Below are positions 36,094 to 44,983 of a stretch of 64,000 bases of DNA, piece by piece. The stretch lies in the NCBI RefSeq assembly GCF_016650815.1, contig NZ_JAEKEZ010000029.1, positions 620,001-684,000 of the forward strand, in the 5' to 3' direction. This DNA is from Pseudomonas sp. TH31 (lineage in GTDB: Bacteria > Pseudomonadota > Gammaproteobacteria > Pseudomonadales > Pseudomonadaceae). The position numbers and the translations under genes were made by a program. Within the stretch, counting starts at the first letter, position 1. Each line of letters starts with the position of its first letter. The notes beneath the pieces were generated by a model. It made no database searches, was not told the origin of the DNA, and worked only from the letters and a program-made list of their open reading frames with translations.

Positions 36094-36896
36094 GGCGCCG
36101 CCATCCACAACAGCACCGCGAACACAGGGATCGCCGCCGTCAGGCTGTCGATACGGTCCAGAATACCGCCGTGACCCGGCAGCAGATTACTGCTGTCCTT
36201 GATCCCGGACTGGCGCTTGAACATGCTTTCGGTGAGGTCGCCCACCACCGAAATGAACACGATCAATGCGGCGCCGATCAGACCTTTAAACAGCTGCGCC
36301 ACCGTCCAGTCGCGAACCAGGCCGACAATCAACGTAAGCACCAGGCTCAGCGCCAGGCCACCGTAGACGCCTTCCCAGCTTTTACCGGGACTGACCTGCG
36401 GCGCGAGCTTGCGCTTGCCGAAAGCCCGACCGGAAAAATACGCACCGATATCGGCGCCCCAGACCAGCACCATGACCGCCATGATCAGCCAGTTGCCCAA
36501 AGGCTCCTGCTTGATCTGCACCAGACCTTGCCAGGCCGGCAGCAGGATCAACAGGCCGATGACCAGTTTGCAGGCCGCGCTGGCCCAGTGTTCGCTGGAG
36601 CGTGGATACGTCAGCACCAGATAGGTCGCCATCGCCCACCACAGCACAGAGGCGCCCAACACCCAAGGCGCGAGCCCGGGAAGGATATGCATGACAAACA
36701 GCATCAGCGCGACCACAGCGGCATAGGCCACACGAATCGGCTGAGCCGTGAAACCTGCCAGACGAGCCCACTCCCATGCACCCAGGGTCACGACCAGCCC
36801 GATGAATAGCGCAAAACCGGAGCCTTCAAGCAGGAAAAACCCGCACAAGGCAATCGGCAGGAGGATCAGCGCGGTGATGATTCGTTGTTTAAGCAT
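36090..36896 (-). CDS. cdsA: Phosphatidate cytidylyltransferase
   Basis: 268-residue integral membrane enzyme with about eight hydrophobic helices (for example RIITALILLPIALCGFFLL at the N terminus). The signature SVVGDLTESMFKRQSGIKDSSNLLPGHGG-like region near the C terminus holds the family Asp residues. It makes CDP-diacylglycerol, the branch point of phospholipid synthesis. Its ATG overlaps the uppS stop by one base. Confidence 0.97.
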   Translation of the reverse strand: MLKQRIITALILLPIALCGFFLLEGSGFALFIGLVVTLGAWEWARLAGFTAQPIRVAYAAVVALMLFVMHILPGLAPWVLGASVLWWAMATYLVLTYPRSSEHWASAACKLVIGLLILLPAWQGLVQIKQEPLGNWLIMAVMVLVWGADIGAYFSGRAFGKRKLAPQVSPGKSWEGVYGGLALSLVLTLIVGLVRDWTVAQLFKGLIGAALIVFISVVGDLTESMFKRQSGIKDSSNLLPGHGGILDRIDSLTAAIPVFAVLLWMAAP

Positions 36897-37651
36897 TAAA
36901 CCCGGGCTCCAGCCTCGACCTGCTCGCTCGTTTTACCGAAGCGGCGCTGCCGAGAGGCGAAATCGGCCAGCGCAGTGCGCATGGCGTCGTGTTTGAAGTC
37001 CGGCCAGAACAGGTCGGAGAAATACAGTTCGGTGTAAGCCAGCTGCCACAGCAGGAAATTGCTGATGCGGTGCTCGCCACCGGTACGAATGCACAAGTCC
37101 GGCAACGGCAGATCGCCAGTCACCAGACAGGTTTGCAGCAATTGCGGAGTAATGTCTTCCGGACGCAGATGCCCGGCCTGGACTTCACGCGCCAGACGCT
37201 GTGCAGCTTGCGCAATATCCCACTGACCGCCGTAGTTGGCGGCGATCTGCAGGATAAAGCGATTGGTACCGGCAGTAATCGCCTCGGCTTCGCGCATGGC
37301 TGCTTGAAGCTCGGGGTGAAAACGCGAACGGTCGCCAATGATGCGCAGGCTGATGTTGTTGTCGTTGAGGCGCTTGGCCTCACGACGCAACGCCTTGAAG
37401 AACAGGTCCATCAAGGCGCTGACTTCATCGGCCGGACGTTGCCAGTTTTCACTGGAGAAGGCGAACAGGGTCAGCACCTCGACCTTGGCCTCGGCGCACA
37501 CCTCGATCACTGCACGAACGGCATCCACACCCGCTTTATGCCCGGCAACACCCGGCATAAAGCGTTTTTTCGCCCAGCGATTGTTACCATCCATGATGAT
37601 CGCGACATGGCGCGGCACCGCGGACGGCGCAGTCTGCTTGGTCTTATCCAT
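36896..37651 (-). CDS. uppS: Undecaprenyl diphosphate synthase
   Basis: 251-residue cis-prenyltransferase. The catalytic Asp is in AIIMDGNNRWAKKR, and FAFSSENW and DLCIRTGGEHRISNFLLWQ supply substrate contacts. It builds the C55 carrier used for peptidoglycan and O-antigen. It is the consumer of the MEP-pathway products made by dxr next door. It starts 13 bp after the true end of frr. Confidence 0.98.
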   Translation of the reverse strand: MDKTKQTAPSAVPRHVAIIMDGNNRWAKKRFMPGVAGHKAGVDAVRAVIEVCAEAKVEVLTLFAFSSENWQRPADEVSALMDLFFKALRREAKRLNDNNISLRIIGDRSRFHPELQAAMREAEAITAGTNRFILQIAANYGGQWDIAQAAQRLAREVQAGHLRPEDITPQLLQTCLVTGDLPLPDLCIRTGGEHRISNFLLWQLAYTELYFSDLFWPDFKHDAMRTALADFASRQRRFGKTSEQVEAGARV

Positions 37652-37675
37652 GAAAACGGGACCCTTATACGGCCA

Positions 37676-38221
37676 TCAGGTCCGCTTCTTTTGCTTGGTG
37701 GCCGCATCGATGTCAGCCTCCGCCTTGTCGGTCAGCTTCTGGATATCGGCAGCGCCACGACGCTCTTCGTCTTCGCTGATTTCCTTGTCCTTGACCAGCT
37801 TCTTAAGGTCACCCAGTGCGTCGCGGCGAATGTTGCGCACGGCAACACGAGCATCTTCAGCTGCGCTACGCGCCTGCTTGGTGAAGCCCTTGCGGGTTTC
37901 TTCAGTCAGGGCAGGCATGGAGATCAGCAGCAACTCGCCCAGGTTGGTCGGATTGAGGTTCAGGCCAGCACTCTGGATCGCCTTGTCTACGGCCGCGAGC
38001 ATGTTGCGCTCAAACGCCACGACCTGCAGGGTCCGGGAATCTTTCACAGTAACGTTGGCAACGCCGCTCAATGGGGTGTCAGCACCGTAGTAAGGAACCA
38101 TCACGCTACCGAGGATGCTCGGGTGCGCCTTGCCGGTACGAATCTGACCAAATGCATGGGACAGAGACTCCAGGGATTTCTGCATACGCTCTTGAGCGTC
38201 TTTCTTGATTTCGTTGATCAT
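37676..38221 (-). CDS. frr: Ribosome recycling factor, C-terminal frameshift
   Basis: Frr with EF-G splits post-termination ribosomes. As written the frame gives 181 residues ending in KQKKRT and TGA at 37676. Frr proteins end in ...KEADLMAV. Adding one T to the TTTT run at 37689-37692 restores exactly KEADLMAV and a TAA at 37665, giving 185 residues, the E. coli length. The rest (INEIKKDAQERMQKSLESL onward) is normal. The ATG overlaps the pyrH stop (ATGA). Frr is essential, and the C-terminal tail matters for activity, so an error in the sequence is likely. Confidence 0.95.
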   Translation of the reverse strand: MINEIKKDAQERMQKSLESLSHAFGQIRTGKAHPSILGSVMVPYYGADTPLSGVANVTVKDSRTLQVVAFERNMLAAVDKAIQSAGLNLNPTNLGELLLISMPALTEETRKGFTKQARSAAEDARVAVRNIRRDALGDLKKLVKDKEISEDEERRGAADIQKLTDKAEADIDAATKQKKRT

Positions 38222-38961
38222 TGTTGGCCTTCCTCGATCAGGGTCCCTTCAGCGCCGCCATGCACGATGTTCAGCAGGGCTCCGGGTTTGTTCATGTTAA
38301 ATACGCGCAACGGCATCTTGTGGTCGCGGCACAGGCAAATGGCCGTCAGATCCATCACGCCCAGCTTGCGATCCAGTACTTCATCGTAAGTCAGATGATC
38401 GAACTTCTCGGCATGCGGGTCTTTGAACGGGTCTGCGGTGTAGACGCCATCGACTTTGGTCGCCTTGAGCACGACATCTGCATCGATTTCGATGGCACGC
38501 AGGCAAGCCGCCGAGTCCGTGGTGAAGAACGGATTGCCAGTACCGGCCGCGAAAATCACGACTTCCTTGGCGTTCAGGTGGCGCATGGCCTTGCGGCGGT
38601 CGTAGTGATCGGTCACGCCAACCATGGAAATGGCCGACATCACGATGGCCGAGATATTGGCACGCTCCAGCGCATCACGCATGGCCAGAGCGTTCATCAC
38701 AGTGGCCAGCATGCCCATGTGGTCACCGGTTACCCGATCCATACCGGCCGCGCTCAGCGCTGCACCACGGAACAGGTTGCCGCCGCCGATTACCAGACCG
38801 ACCTGTACACCGATGCCGACCAGTTGGCCAACTTCCAGCGCCATGCGATCCAGAACTTTCGGATCAATCCCGAACTCTTCCGAGCCCATCAGGGCCTCGC
38901 CGCTAAGCTTGAGTAGAATGCGTTTATAGCGAGCCTGATAACCACTGCCCTGCTGAGCCAT
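38218..38961 (-). CDS. pyrH: UMP kinase
   Basis: 247-residue amino-acid kinase family protein. RILLKLSGEALMG forms the ATP loop, and GGGNLFRGA and TGNPFFTTDSAA the substrate sites. It phosphorylates UMP to UDP and is controlled by GTP and UTP. pyrH-frr translation is coupled. A 209-bp gap separates it from tsf and may hold a promoter. Confidence 0.97.
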   Translation of the reverse strand: MAQQGSGYQARYKRILLKLSGEALMGSEEFGIDPKVLDRMALEVGQLVGIGVQVGLVIGGGNLFRGAALSAAGMDRVTGDHMGMLATVMNALAMRDALERANISAIVMSAISMVGVTDHYDRRKAMRHLNAKEVVIFAAGTGNPFFTTDSAACLRAIEIDADVVLKATKVDGVYTADPFKDPHAEKFDHLTYDEVLDRKLGVMDLTAICLCRDHKMPLRVFNMNKPGALLNIVHGGAEGTLIEEGQQ

Positions 38962-39114
38962 TGCGAATCTCTCCTGCGGCGTATTTTAAAAATTCTTTGC
39001 GAGCTGTTTACAGCTGGCGTTCACTCTAGCTTGGCACTGCTTCAGCGCCATCGGAACATGGCTTTGTAAGCCAGTTCCAAAGGGAAACCAATAAAAATTG
39101 GTGCCCCATCTGAA

Positions 39115-39146
39115 AAGAGGCTGCGCGCGTAAGCGGGCAGCCTCTT
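39115..39146 (-). terminator. tsf terminator
   Basis: AAGAGGCTGC/GCAGCCTCTT hairpin followed on the minus strand by TTTTC, 25 bp after the tsf stop. Confidence 0.8.
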
Positions 39147-39170
39147 CAGGGCGACAGTTAAAAAACCGTC

Positions 39171-40034
39171 TTATTGCTTGGCGGCAGCCAGCTGGGCAGC
39201 AACTTCTTCAGCGAAGTTGTCGACCGGCTTCTCGATGCCATCACCTACTTTGAAGTAGGTGAAGGAAACGATTTCAGCACCGGCTTTCTTGGCCAGTTCG
39301 CCAACCTTGATTTCAGGATTCTTGACGAACGCCTGCTCAACCAGGCTCGCTTCAGCCAGGAACTTGCTGATACGACCTTTAACCATGTTTTCAACGATGT
39401 TTTCTGGCTTGCCAGCGATCTTGTCAGCGTTGAGGGTCAGGAACACGCCTTTCTCGCGCTCGACCGCTTCAGCGGACACTTCCGATGGCAGCAGGAATTC
39501 AGGGTTGGTCGCTGCCACGTGCATGGCGATGTCTTTGGCCAGCTCAACGCTGCCGCCTTTAAGGGCAACCACAACACCGATCTTGTTGCCGTGCAGGTAA
39601 CCACCAACAACATCACCTTCAACGCGAGCCAGGCGACGGATGTTGACGTTTTCGCCAACCTTGCCGACCAGAACCAGGCGATCGGCTTCTTGAGCTGCGA
39701 TCAGCGGAGCAACGTCAGTCAGTTTGTCAGCGAACGCTTTTTCAACGCTGGAAGCGACAAATGCCTTGAAGTCATCCTGCAAAGCCAGGAAGTCGGTCTG
39801 CGAGTTCACTTCCAGCAGAACGGCGGATTTACCGTCTTCCTTGAGAGCGATCGCGCCTTCAGCGGCCACGTTGCCAGCTTTCTTGGCAGCCTTGATAGCG
39901 CCGGAAGCACGCATGTCATCAATGGCTTTTTCGATGTCGCCGCCGGCCTTGGTCAAGGCCTTTTTGCAATCCATCATGCCTTCGCCAGTACGCTCACGCA
40001 GTTCTTTAACCAACGCTGCAGTAATCTCTGCCAT
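39171..40034 (-). CDS. tsf: Elongation factor Ts
   Basis: 287 residues from ATG 40034 (MAEITAALVKELRERTGEGMM). It is the GDP/GTP exchange factor for EF-Tu. The EF-Tu-contacting LEVNSQTDFLA (the TDF motif) and the N-terminal UBA-like domain are present, and FAEEVAAQLAAAK closes the protein. An upstream extension of the frame (MVDNLSKRIFE) has no family support. It follows rpsB through an attenuating hairpin. Confidence 0.98.
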   Translation of the reverse strand: MAEITAALVKELRERTGEGMMDCKKALTKAGGDIEKAIDDMRASGAIKAAKKAGNVAAEGAIALKEDGKSAVLLEVNSQTDFLALQDDFKAFVASSVEKAFADKLTDVAPLIAAQEADRLVLVGKVGENVNIRRLARVEGDVVGGYLHGNKIGVVVALKGGSVELAKDIAMHVAATNPEFLLPSEVSAEAVEREKGVFLTLNADKIAGKPENIVENMVKGRISKFLAEASLVEQAFVKNPEIKVGELAKKAGAEIVSFTYFKVGDGIEKPVDNFAEEVAAQLAAAKQ

Positions 40035-40168
40035 TTCAAAAATCCTCTTGGATAGGTTATCAACCATTCCACCCGATCAAACGGGCGTTCAATTCTTCCC
40101 GAACCTTCTTGTAGCCGCTGCACGTTACAAAGCTGTAGCTGCGCTGCCGACAAACGGTTTCCGAGGTG

Positions 40169-40195
40169 GCAAAAAGGGGCCAAGCCCCCTTTTTG
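40169..40195 (-). terminator. rpsB-tsf intergenic hairpin
   Basis: GCAAAAAGGGG/CCCCTTTTTGC inverted repeat, 28 bp after the rpsB stop. It may reduce read-through into tsf. Confidence 0.8.
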
Positions 40196-40222
40196 CTTAC
40201 TGAGTTAACGCCAAGGCGTCAA

Positions 40223-40960
40223 TTACTCAGCTGCTGCTACCGGAGCTTCTTCAACGAACTGCTCGGTGCCGCCAGCAACGTGGTTGCGACCGCGGATTAC
40301 AGCGTCAGCCATCGAACCCATGTACAGCTGGATAGCGCGGATTGCGTCATCGTTGCCTGGGATGATGTAGTCAACGCCTTCCGGGCTGCTGTTGGTATCG
40401 ACTACGCCGATAACCGGGATGCCCAGTTTGTTGGCTTCGGTGATCGCGATGCGCTCGTGATCAACGTCGATAACGAACAGTGCGTCTGGCAGACCGCCCA
40501 TGTCCTTGATACCACCCAGGGAACGATCGAGCTTCTCAAGATCGCGAGTGCGCATCAGCGCTTCTTTCTTGGTCAGCTTGGTGAAAGTACCGTCTTCGGC
40601 TTGCACTTCAAGGTCACGCAGACGCTTGATGGAAGCACGGATGGTTTTGAAGTTGGTCAGCATGCCGCCCAACCAGCGGTGATCGACGTACGGCGAACCG
40701 CAACGTGCTGCTTCTTCAGCAACGATCTTGCCAGCGGAACGCTTGGTGCCGACGAACAGAATCTTGTTTTTGCCCTGGGCCAGACGCTCTACGAAAGTCA
40801 GAGCTTCGTTGAACATTGGCAGGGTTTTTTCAAGGTTGATGATGTGGATCTTGTTACGCGCGCCGAAAATGTATTTACCCATTTTCGGGTTCCAGTAACG
40901 GGTTTGGTGACCGAAGTGCACACCGGCCTTCAGCATATCGCGCATGTTGACTTGGGACAT
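40223..40960 (-). CDS. rpsB: 30S ribosomal protein S2
   Basis: 245 residues. The S2 signature blocks VHFGHQTRYWNPKM, FVGTKRSAG, VDHRWLGGMLTNF and IPVIGVVDTNSSPEGVDYIIPGND-like sequence are seen in order, ending in an Ala/Glu-rich tail. S2 joins the small subunit late and recruits S1. A conserved autoregulatory leader lies upstream, so excess S2 probably represses rpsB and tsf together. Confidence 0.98.
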   Translation of the reverse strand: MSQVNMRDMLKAGVHFGHQTRYWNPKMGKYIFGARNKIHIINLEKTLPMFNEALTFVERLAQGKNKILFVGTKRSAGKIVAEEAARCGSPYVDHRWLGGMLTNFKTIRASIKRLRDLEVQAEDGTFTKLTKKEALMRTRDLEKLDRSLGGIKDMGGLPDALFVIDVDHERIAITEANKLGIPVIGVVDTNSSPEGVDYIIPGNDDAIRAIQLYMGSMADAVIRGRNHVAGGTEQFVEEAPVAAAE

Positions 40961-40979
40961 GATAGTTCCTTAATAAGTC

Positions 40980-41001
40980 GGGTTTGGCCTCCACGTATCC
41001 C
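40980..41001 (-). promoter_or_regulatory. rpsB leader, S2 autoregulatory element
   Basis: On the minus strand GGGATACGTGGAGGC followed by a CAAACCC arm lies 20 bp before the rpsB start. It matches the conserved S2 operator of E. coli (GGGATACGTGGAGGC...AACCC), whose arms pair to form a hairpin. The mRNA binds S2 and is then poorly translated. Confidence 0.85.
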
Positions 41002-41333
41002 AATGACCAACCAGCAGCATCAGCTGAAGGCACCCAGGTCATCGTGTCGACACGTGTGTGGATTTAAGCCTCTCGGGGTATCCCCGGAAAGCGGCGCATT
41101 TTATATCACAAGGCTGTAAAAAACGGAACCCGGATTCTCAATTCCCGGCGCGCGCCTTCAACCGTGCCCTTGGAATCGCTCAAGAATGCGCCTATCTATA
41201 GAGAGAAGCGATGCACAGAGGCTCAGATTTGCGCTGAGCGTCTGTTAGAATCGCGTTCTTCAGGGCCGCCGATACCGATTGCGCGACGCCCATCCCGAAT
41301 TTGCAAGCGCCATTGAGCGCAGAGAGAGCCTGT
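41002..41333. promoter_or_regulatory. Divergent rpsB/map promoter region
   Basis: No gene. On the minus strand TATAAAAT (41099-41106) is a good -10 for rpsB with a weak TTCCGT 17 bp upstream. A GGGG-ATA-CCCC hairpin lies in the leader (41076-41086). On the plus strand TGTTAGAAT near 41243-41251 is a possible -10 for map. The promoters are inferred by eye. Confidence 0.45.
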
Positions 41334-42116
41334 ATGACCGTCACCCTCAAAACCCCGGAGGACATCGCTAAAATGCGGATCGCCGGCAAACTGGCCGCCG
41401 ATGTACTGGAAATGATTGCCGAACATGTCAAACCGGGCATCACCACCGAAGAACTGGACCGCATCTGCCACGACTATATCGTCAACGAGCAGCACGCCAT
41501 CCCTGCCCCGCTCAACTACAAAGGCTTCCCGAAGTCGATCTGTACCTCGATCAACCACGTGGTCTGCCACGGCATCCCGAACGAGAAAGCGCTGAAGGAT
41601 GGCGACACGCTGAACATCGACGTCACGGTGATCAAGGATGGCTACCACGGCGACACCAGCCGCATGTTCCACGTCGGCACCGTGCCGGTCTGGGCCGAGC
41701 GCCTGTCGCAGATCACCCAGGAATGCATGTATAAGGCCATTGAACTGGTCAAGCCCGGCTGCCGCCTGGGTGACATTGGTGAAGTGATCCAGAAACACGC
41801 TGAAAAGAACGGTTTTTCAGTGGTTCGCGAGTTCTGCGGCCATGGCATCGGCAAGGTGTTCCACGAAGAGCCGCAGATCCTGCACTACGGCCGCGCCGGC
41901 ACCGGCATGGAACTCAAGGCCGGCATGACCTTTACCATCGAGCCGATGATCAACCAGGGCAAGGCCGACACCAAGGTACTGGGCGACGGCTGGACCGCGA
42001 TCACCAAGGACCGCAAACTTTCCGCCCAGTGGGAACACACCCTGCTGGTGACCGATACCGGTTATGAGATCTTCACCCTGCGCGCCGATGACACTATCGC
42101 GCGCGTTTCGGCCTGA
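41334..42116 (+). CDS. map: Methionine aminopeptidase
   Basis: 260 residues from ATG 41334 (MTVTLKTPEDIAKMR). It removes the initiator Met. Metal ligands lie in NIDVTVIKDGYHGDTSRMF (two Asp), CGHGIGKVFHEEP (His), FTIEPMI (Glu) and AQWEHTLLVT (Glu). Type I, without an N-terminal extension. It is divergent from rpsB and is followed by glnD after 44 bp. Confidence 0.97.
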   Translation: MTVTLKTPEDIAKMRIAGKLAADVLEMIAEHVKPGITTEELDRICHDYIVNEQHAIPAPLNYKGFPKSICTSINHVVCHGIPNEKALKDGDTLNIDVTVIKDGYHGDTSRMFHVGTVPVWAERLSQITQECMYKAIELVKPGCRLGDIGEVIQKHAEKNGFSVVREFCGHGIGKVFHEEPQILHYGRAGTGMELKAGMTFTIEPMINQGKADTKVLGDGWTAITKDRKLSAQWEHTLLVTDTGYEIFTLRADDTIARVSA

Positions 42117-42160
42117 TCGACCCGCGCCGCCCATAGCCTTATAGAAAGGAAAGCCAATCG

Positions 42161-44863
42161 ATGCCGCAGGTGGACCCCGAACTCTTCGACCGTGGCCAGT
42201 TCCAGGCTGAACTGGCCCTGAAGGCAAGCCCGATCGGGGCCTTCAAGAAGGCGATTCGCCAGGCCCGCGAGGTGCTCGACGAGCGCTTTCGCAGCGGCCG
42301 GGATATTCGCCGGCTGATCGAGGACCGGGCCTGGTTCGTCGACAATATCCTGCAAAAGGCCTGGGAGCAGTTCGACTGGAGTGAAGACGCCGACATCGCG
42401 CTGGTCGCGGTCGGCGGCTACGGTCGCGGTGAGTTGCACCCGTATTCCGACATTGATCTGCTGATCCTGCTGGACAGCGCCGACCACGAGGTTTTCCGCG
42501 ATTCCATCGAGCGTTTCCTGACGTTGTTGTGGGACATCGGCCTGGAAGTCGGTCAGAGCGTGCGCTCGGTGGACGAATGCGCCGTTGAGGCCCGCGCCGA
42601 CCTGACGGTCGTCACCAACCTGATGGAAAGCCGCACCATCTGCGGCCCCGAACGCTTGCGCCAGCGCATGCTGGACGTTACCAGCACCGCGCACATGTGG
42701 CCGAGCAAGGACTTCTTCCTGGCCAAACGTGCCGAGCAAAAGGCCCGTCACCACAAGTACAACGACACCGAATACAACCTGGAACCCAACGTCAAAGGCT
42801 CGCCCGGCGGCTTGCGCGATATTCAGACGATTCTCTGGGTCGCCCGTCGCGAGTACGGCACCCTGAACCTGCGGGCCCTGGCCGGCGAAGGCTTTTTGGT
42901 AGAGAGCGAAAACGCCCTGCTGGCCTCGTCCCAGGAGTTCTTGTGGAAAGTCCGCTACGCCCTGCACATGCTCGCCGGGCGCTCCGAGGACCGCTTGCTG
43001 TTCGACCACCAGCGCTCCATCGCCGGGCTGCTGGGTTTCAAAGGCGATGACGCCAAGCAAACCATCGAAAACTTCATGCAGCAGTATTATCGGGTAGTCA
43101 TGAGCATTGCCCAGCTCAGCGACCTGATCATCCAGCATTTCGAGGAAGTCATCCTCGCGCCGGAAGACGAAGCGCCGCCGCAGCCGATCAACTCGCGATT
43201 CCAGCTGCACGATGGTTACATCGAGGCACGCAACAACAACGTGTTCCGCCGCACGCCGTTCGCCATGCTCGAGATCTTCGTGTTGATGGCCCAGCAACCG
43301 GAGATCAAGGGCGTTCGTGCCGATACCATCCGCCTGCTGCGTGAACACCGTCACTTGATCGACGACGACTTCCGCAACGATATTCGCAACACCAGCCTGT
43401 TCATCGAGCTGTTCAAGTGCAAGATCGGCATTCACCGCAACCTGCGCCGGATGAACCGTTACGGCATCCTTGGGCGCTATTTGCCGGAGTTCGGCTTTAT
43501 CGTCGGGCAGATGCAGCACGACCTGTTTCACATCTATACGGTCGACGCTCACACCCTGAACCTGATCAAGCATCTGCGTAAATTGCAGTACACCCAGGTG
43601 TCGGAAAAATTCCCGCTGGCCAGCAAGCTCATGGGCAAACTGCCCAAGCCCGAGCTGATCTACCTGGCCGGCCTGTACCACGATATCGGCAAGGGCCGGC
43701 ACGGCGACCACTCGGACATCGGTGCCGTGGATGCCGAAGCCTTTTGCCAGCGCCATCAGTTGCCGGTGTGGGACAGCCGCCTGATCGTCTGGCTGGTGCA
43801 AAACCATCTGGTGATGTCGACGACTGCCCAGCGCAAGGATTTGTCCGACCCGCAGGTCATTCACGATTTCGCACAGGTTGTCGGCGATGAAACCCACCTC
43901 GATTATCTGTACGTGCTGACCGTCGCCGACATCAATGCCACCAACCCGACGCTGTGGAACTCCTGGCGTGCCAGCCTGTTGCGCCAGCTCTACACCGAGA
44001 CCAAGCGAGCCTTGCGTCGCGGCCTGGAAAACCCGGTGGACCGTGAAGAACAAATCCGCCAGACCCAAAGCGCTGCCCTGGACATCCTGGTGCGCGGCGG
44101 CACCGACCCGGACGATGTCGAGCAGTTGTGGGCGCAATTGGGCGATGACTATTTCCTGCGCCACACCGCCGGCGACGTGGCCTGGCACAGTGACGCGATC
44201 CTCCAGCAACCGGCCGACGGCGGGCCGCTGGTGCTGATCAAGGAAACCACCCAGCGCGAATTCGAGGGTGGCACGCAGATCTTCATCTATGCGCCGGACC
44301 AGCATGACTTCTTCGCCGTGACCGTGGCCGCGATGGACCAGCTCAACCTGAACATTCACGACGCCCGGGTTATCACCTCCAGCAGCCAGTTCACCCTCGA
44401 CACCTACATCGTGCTCGACACCGACGGCGACTCGATCGGCGACAACCCGACGCGGGTCAAGCAGATCCGCGAGGGCCTGACCGAAGCCCTGCGCAACCCG
44501 GACGATTACCCGACGATCATCCAGCGCCGGGTACCGCGCCAGCTCAAGCATTTCGCGTTTGCGCCACAGGTGACGATCCACAACGATGCCCAGCGCCCGG
44601 TCACAGTACTGGAGCTGAGTGCGCCCGACCGCCCGGGCCTGCTGGCGCGGATCGGCACGATCTTCCTCGAGTTCGACCTGTCGCTGCAGAACGCCAAGAT
44701 CGCCACTCTGGGCGAGCGCGTGGAAGACGTGTTCTTCATCACCGACGCGAACAACCAGCCATTGTCCGACCCGCTGCTGTGCAGCCGTTTGCAGGATGCG
44801 ATCGTCGAACAGTTGAGCGTCAGCCACGAACCCGATATCAAACTGTCGCGCATCAGCATTTGA
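42161..44863 (+). CDS. glnD: Bifunctional uridylyltransferase/uridylyl-removing enzyme GlnD
   Basis: 900 residues. It uridylylates PII (GlnB/GlnK) when glutamine is low and removes UMP when it is high. The nucleotidyltransferase motif is GGYGRGELHPYSDIDLL (about 85-101), the HD hydrolase motif is YHDIGKGRHGDHSDIG (about 506-521), and two ACT domains for glutamine sensing end the protein (about 700-900; VLELSAPDRPGLLARIG). Domains are complete and length is normal. Confidence 0.98.
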   Translation: MPQVDPELFDRGQFQAELALKASPIGAFKKAIRQAREVLDERFRSGRDIRRLIEDRAWFVDNILQKAWEQFDWSEDADIALVAVGGYGRGELHPYSDIDLLILLDSADHEVFRDSIERFLTLLWDIGLEVGQSVRSVDECAVEARADLTVVTNLMESRTICGPERLRQRMLDVTSTAHMWPSKDFFLAKRAEQKARHHKYNDTEYNLEPNVKGSPGGLRDIQTILWVARREYGTLNLRALAGEGFLVESENALLASSQEFLWKVRYALHMLAGRSEDRLLFDHQRSIAGLLGFKGDDAKQTIENFMQQYYRVVMSIAQLSDLIIQHFEEVILAPEDEAPPQPINSRFQLHDGYIEARNNNVFRRTPFAMLEIFVLMAQQPEIKGVRADTIRLLREHRHLIDDDFRNDIRNTSLFIELFKCKIGIHRNLRRMNRYGILGRYLPEFGFIVGQMQHDLFHIYTVDAHTLNLIKHLRKLQYTQVSEKFPLASKLMGKLPKPELIYLAGLYHDIGKGRHGDHSDIGAVDAEAFCQRHQLPVWDSRLIVWLVQNHLVMSTTAQRKDLSDPQVIHDFAQVVGDETHLDYLYVLTVADINATNPTLWNSWRASLLRQLYTETKRALRRGLENPVDREEQIRQTQSAALDILVRGGTDPDDVEQLWAQLGDDYFLRHTAGDVAWHSDAILQQPADGGPLVLIKETTQREFEGGTQIFIYAPDQHDFFAVTVAAMDQLNLNIHDARVITSSSQFTLDTYIVLDTDGDSIGDNPTRVKQIREGLTEALRNPDDYPTIIQRRVPRQLKHFAFAPQVTIHNDAQRPVTVLELSAPDRPGLLARIGTIFLEFDLSLQNAKIATLGERVEDVFFITDANNQPLSDPLLCSRLQDAIVEQLSVSHEPDIKLSRISI

Positions 44864-44879
44864 ACTAACAAATTTCCCC

Positions 44880-44968
44880 TGTGGAGCGGGCTTGCTCGCG
44901 AATGCGCCGGGTCAGTCAAAATTGATGTCGACTGACCCAGCGCATTCGCGAGCAAGCCCGCTCCCACA
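44880..44968. repeat. REPIN, GGAGCGGGCTTGCTCGCGA family (copy 1)
   Basis: TGTGGAGCGGGCTTGCTCGC at 44880 is inverted as GCGAGCAAGCCCGCTCCCAC ending at 44967, with GTCAGT/ACTGAC inner arms. It lies between glnD and dapC. Confidence 0.85.
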
Positions 44969-44983
44969 TAGAAGAGGCCCCGC

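Noticed and set aside
42062..44827. Minus-strand 921-codon frame over glnD
   Set aside because: Antisense shadow of glnD; composition only.
44864..44983. Small RNA gene between glnD and dapC
   Set aside because: The hairpins are a REPIN copy like others in the window; no promoter or separate terminator.
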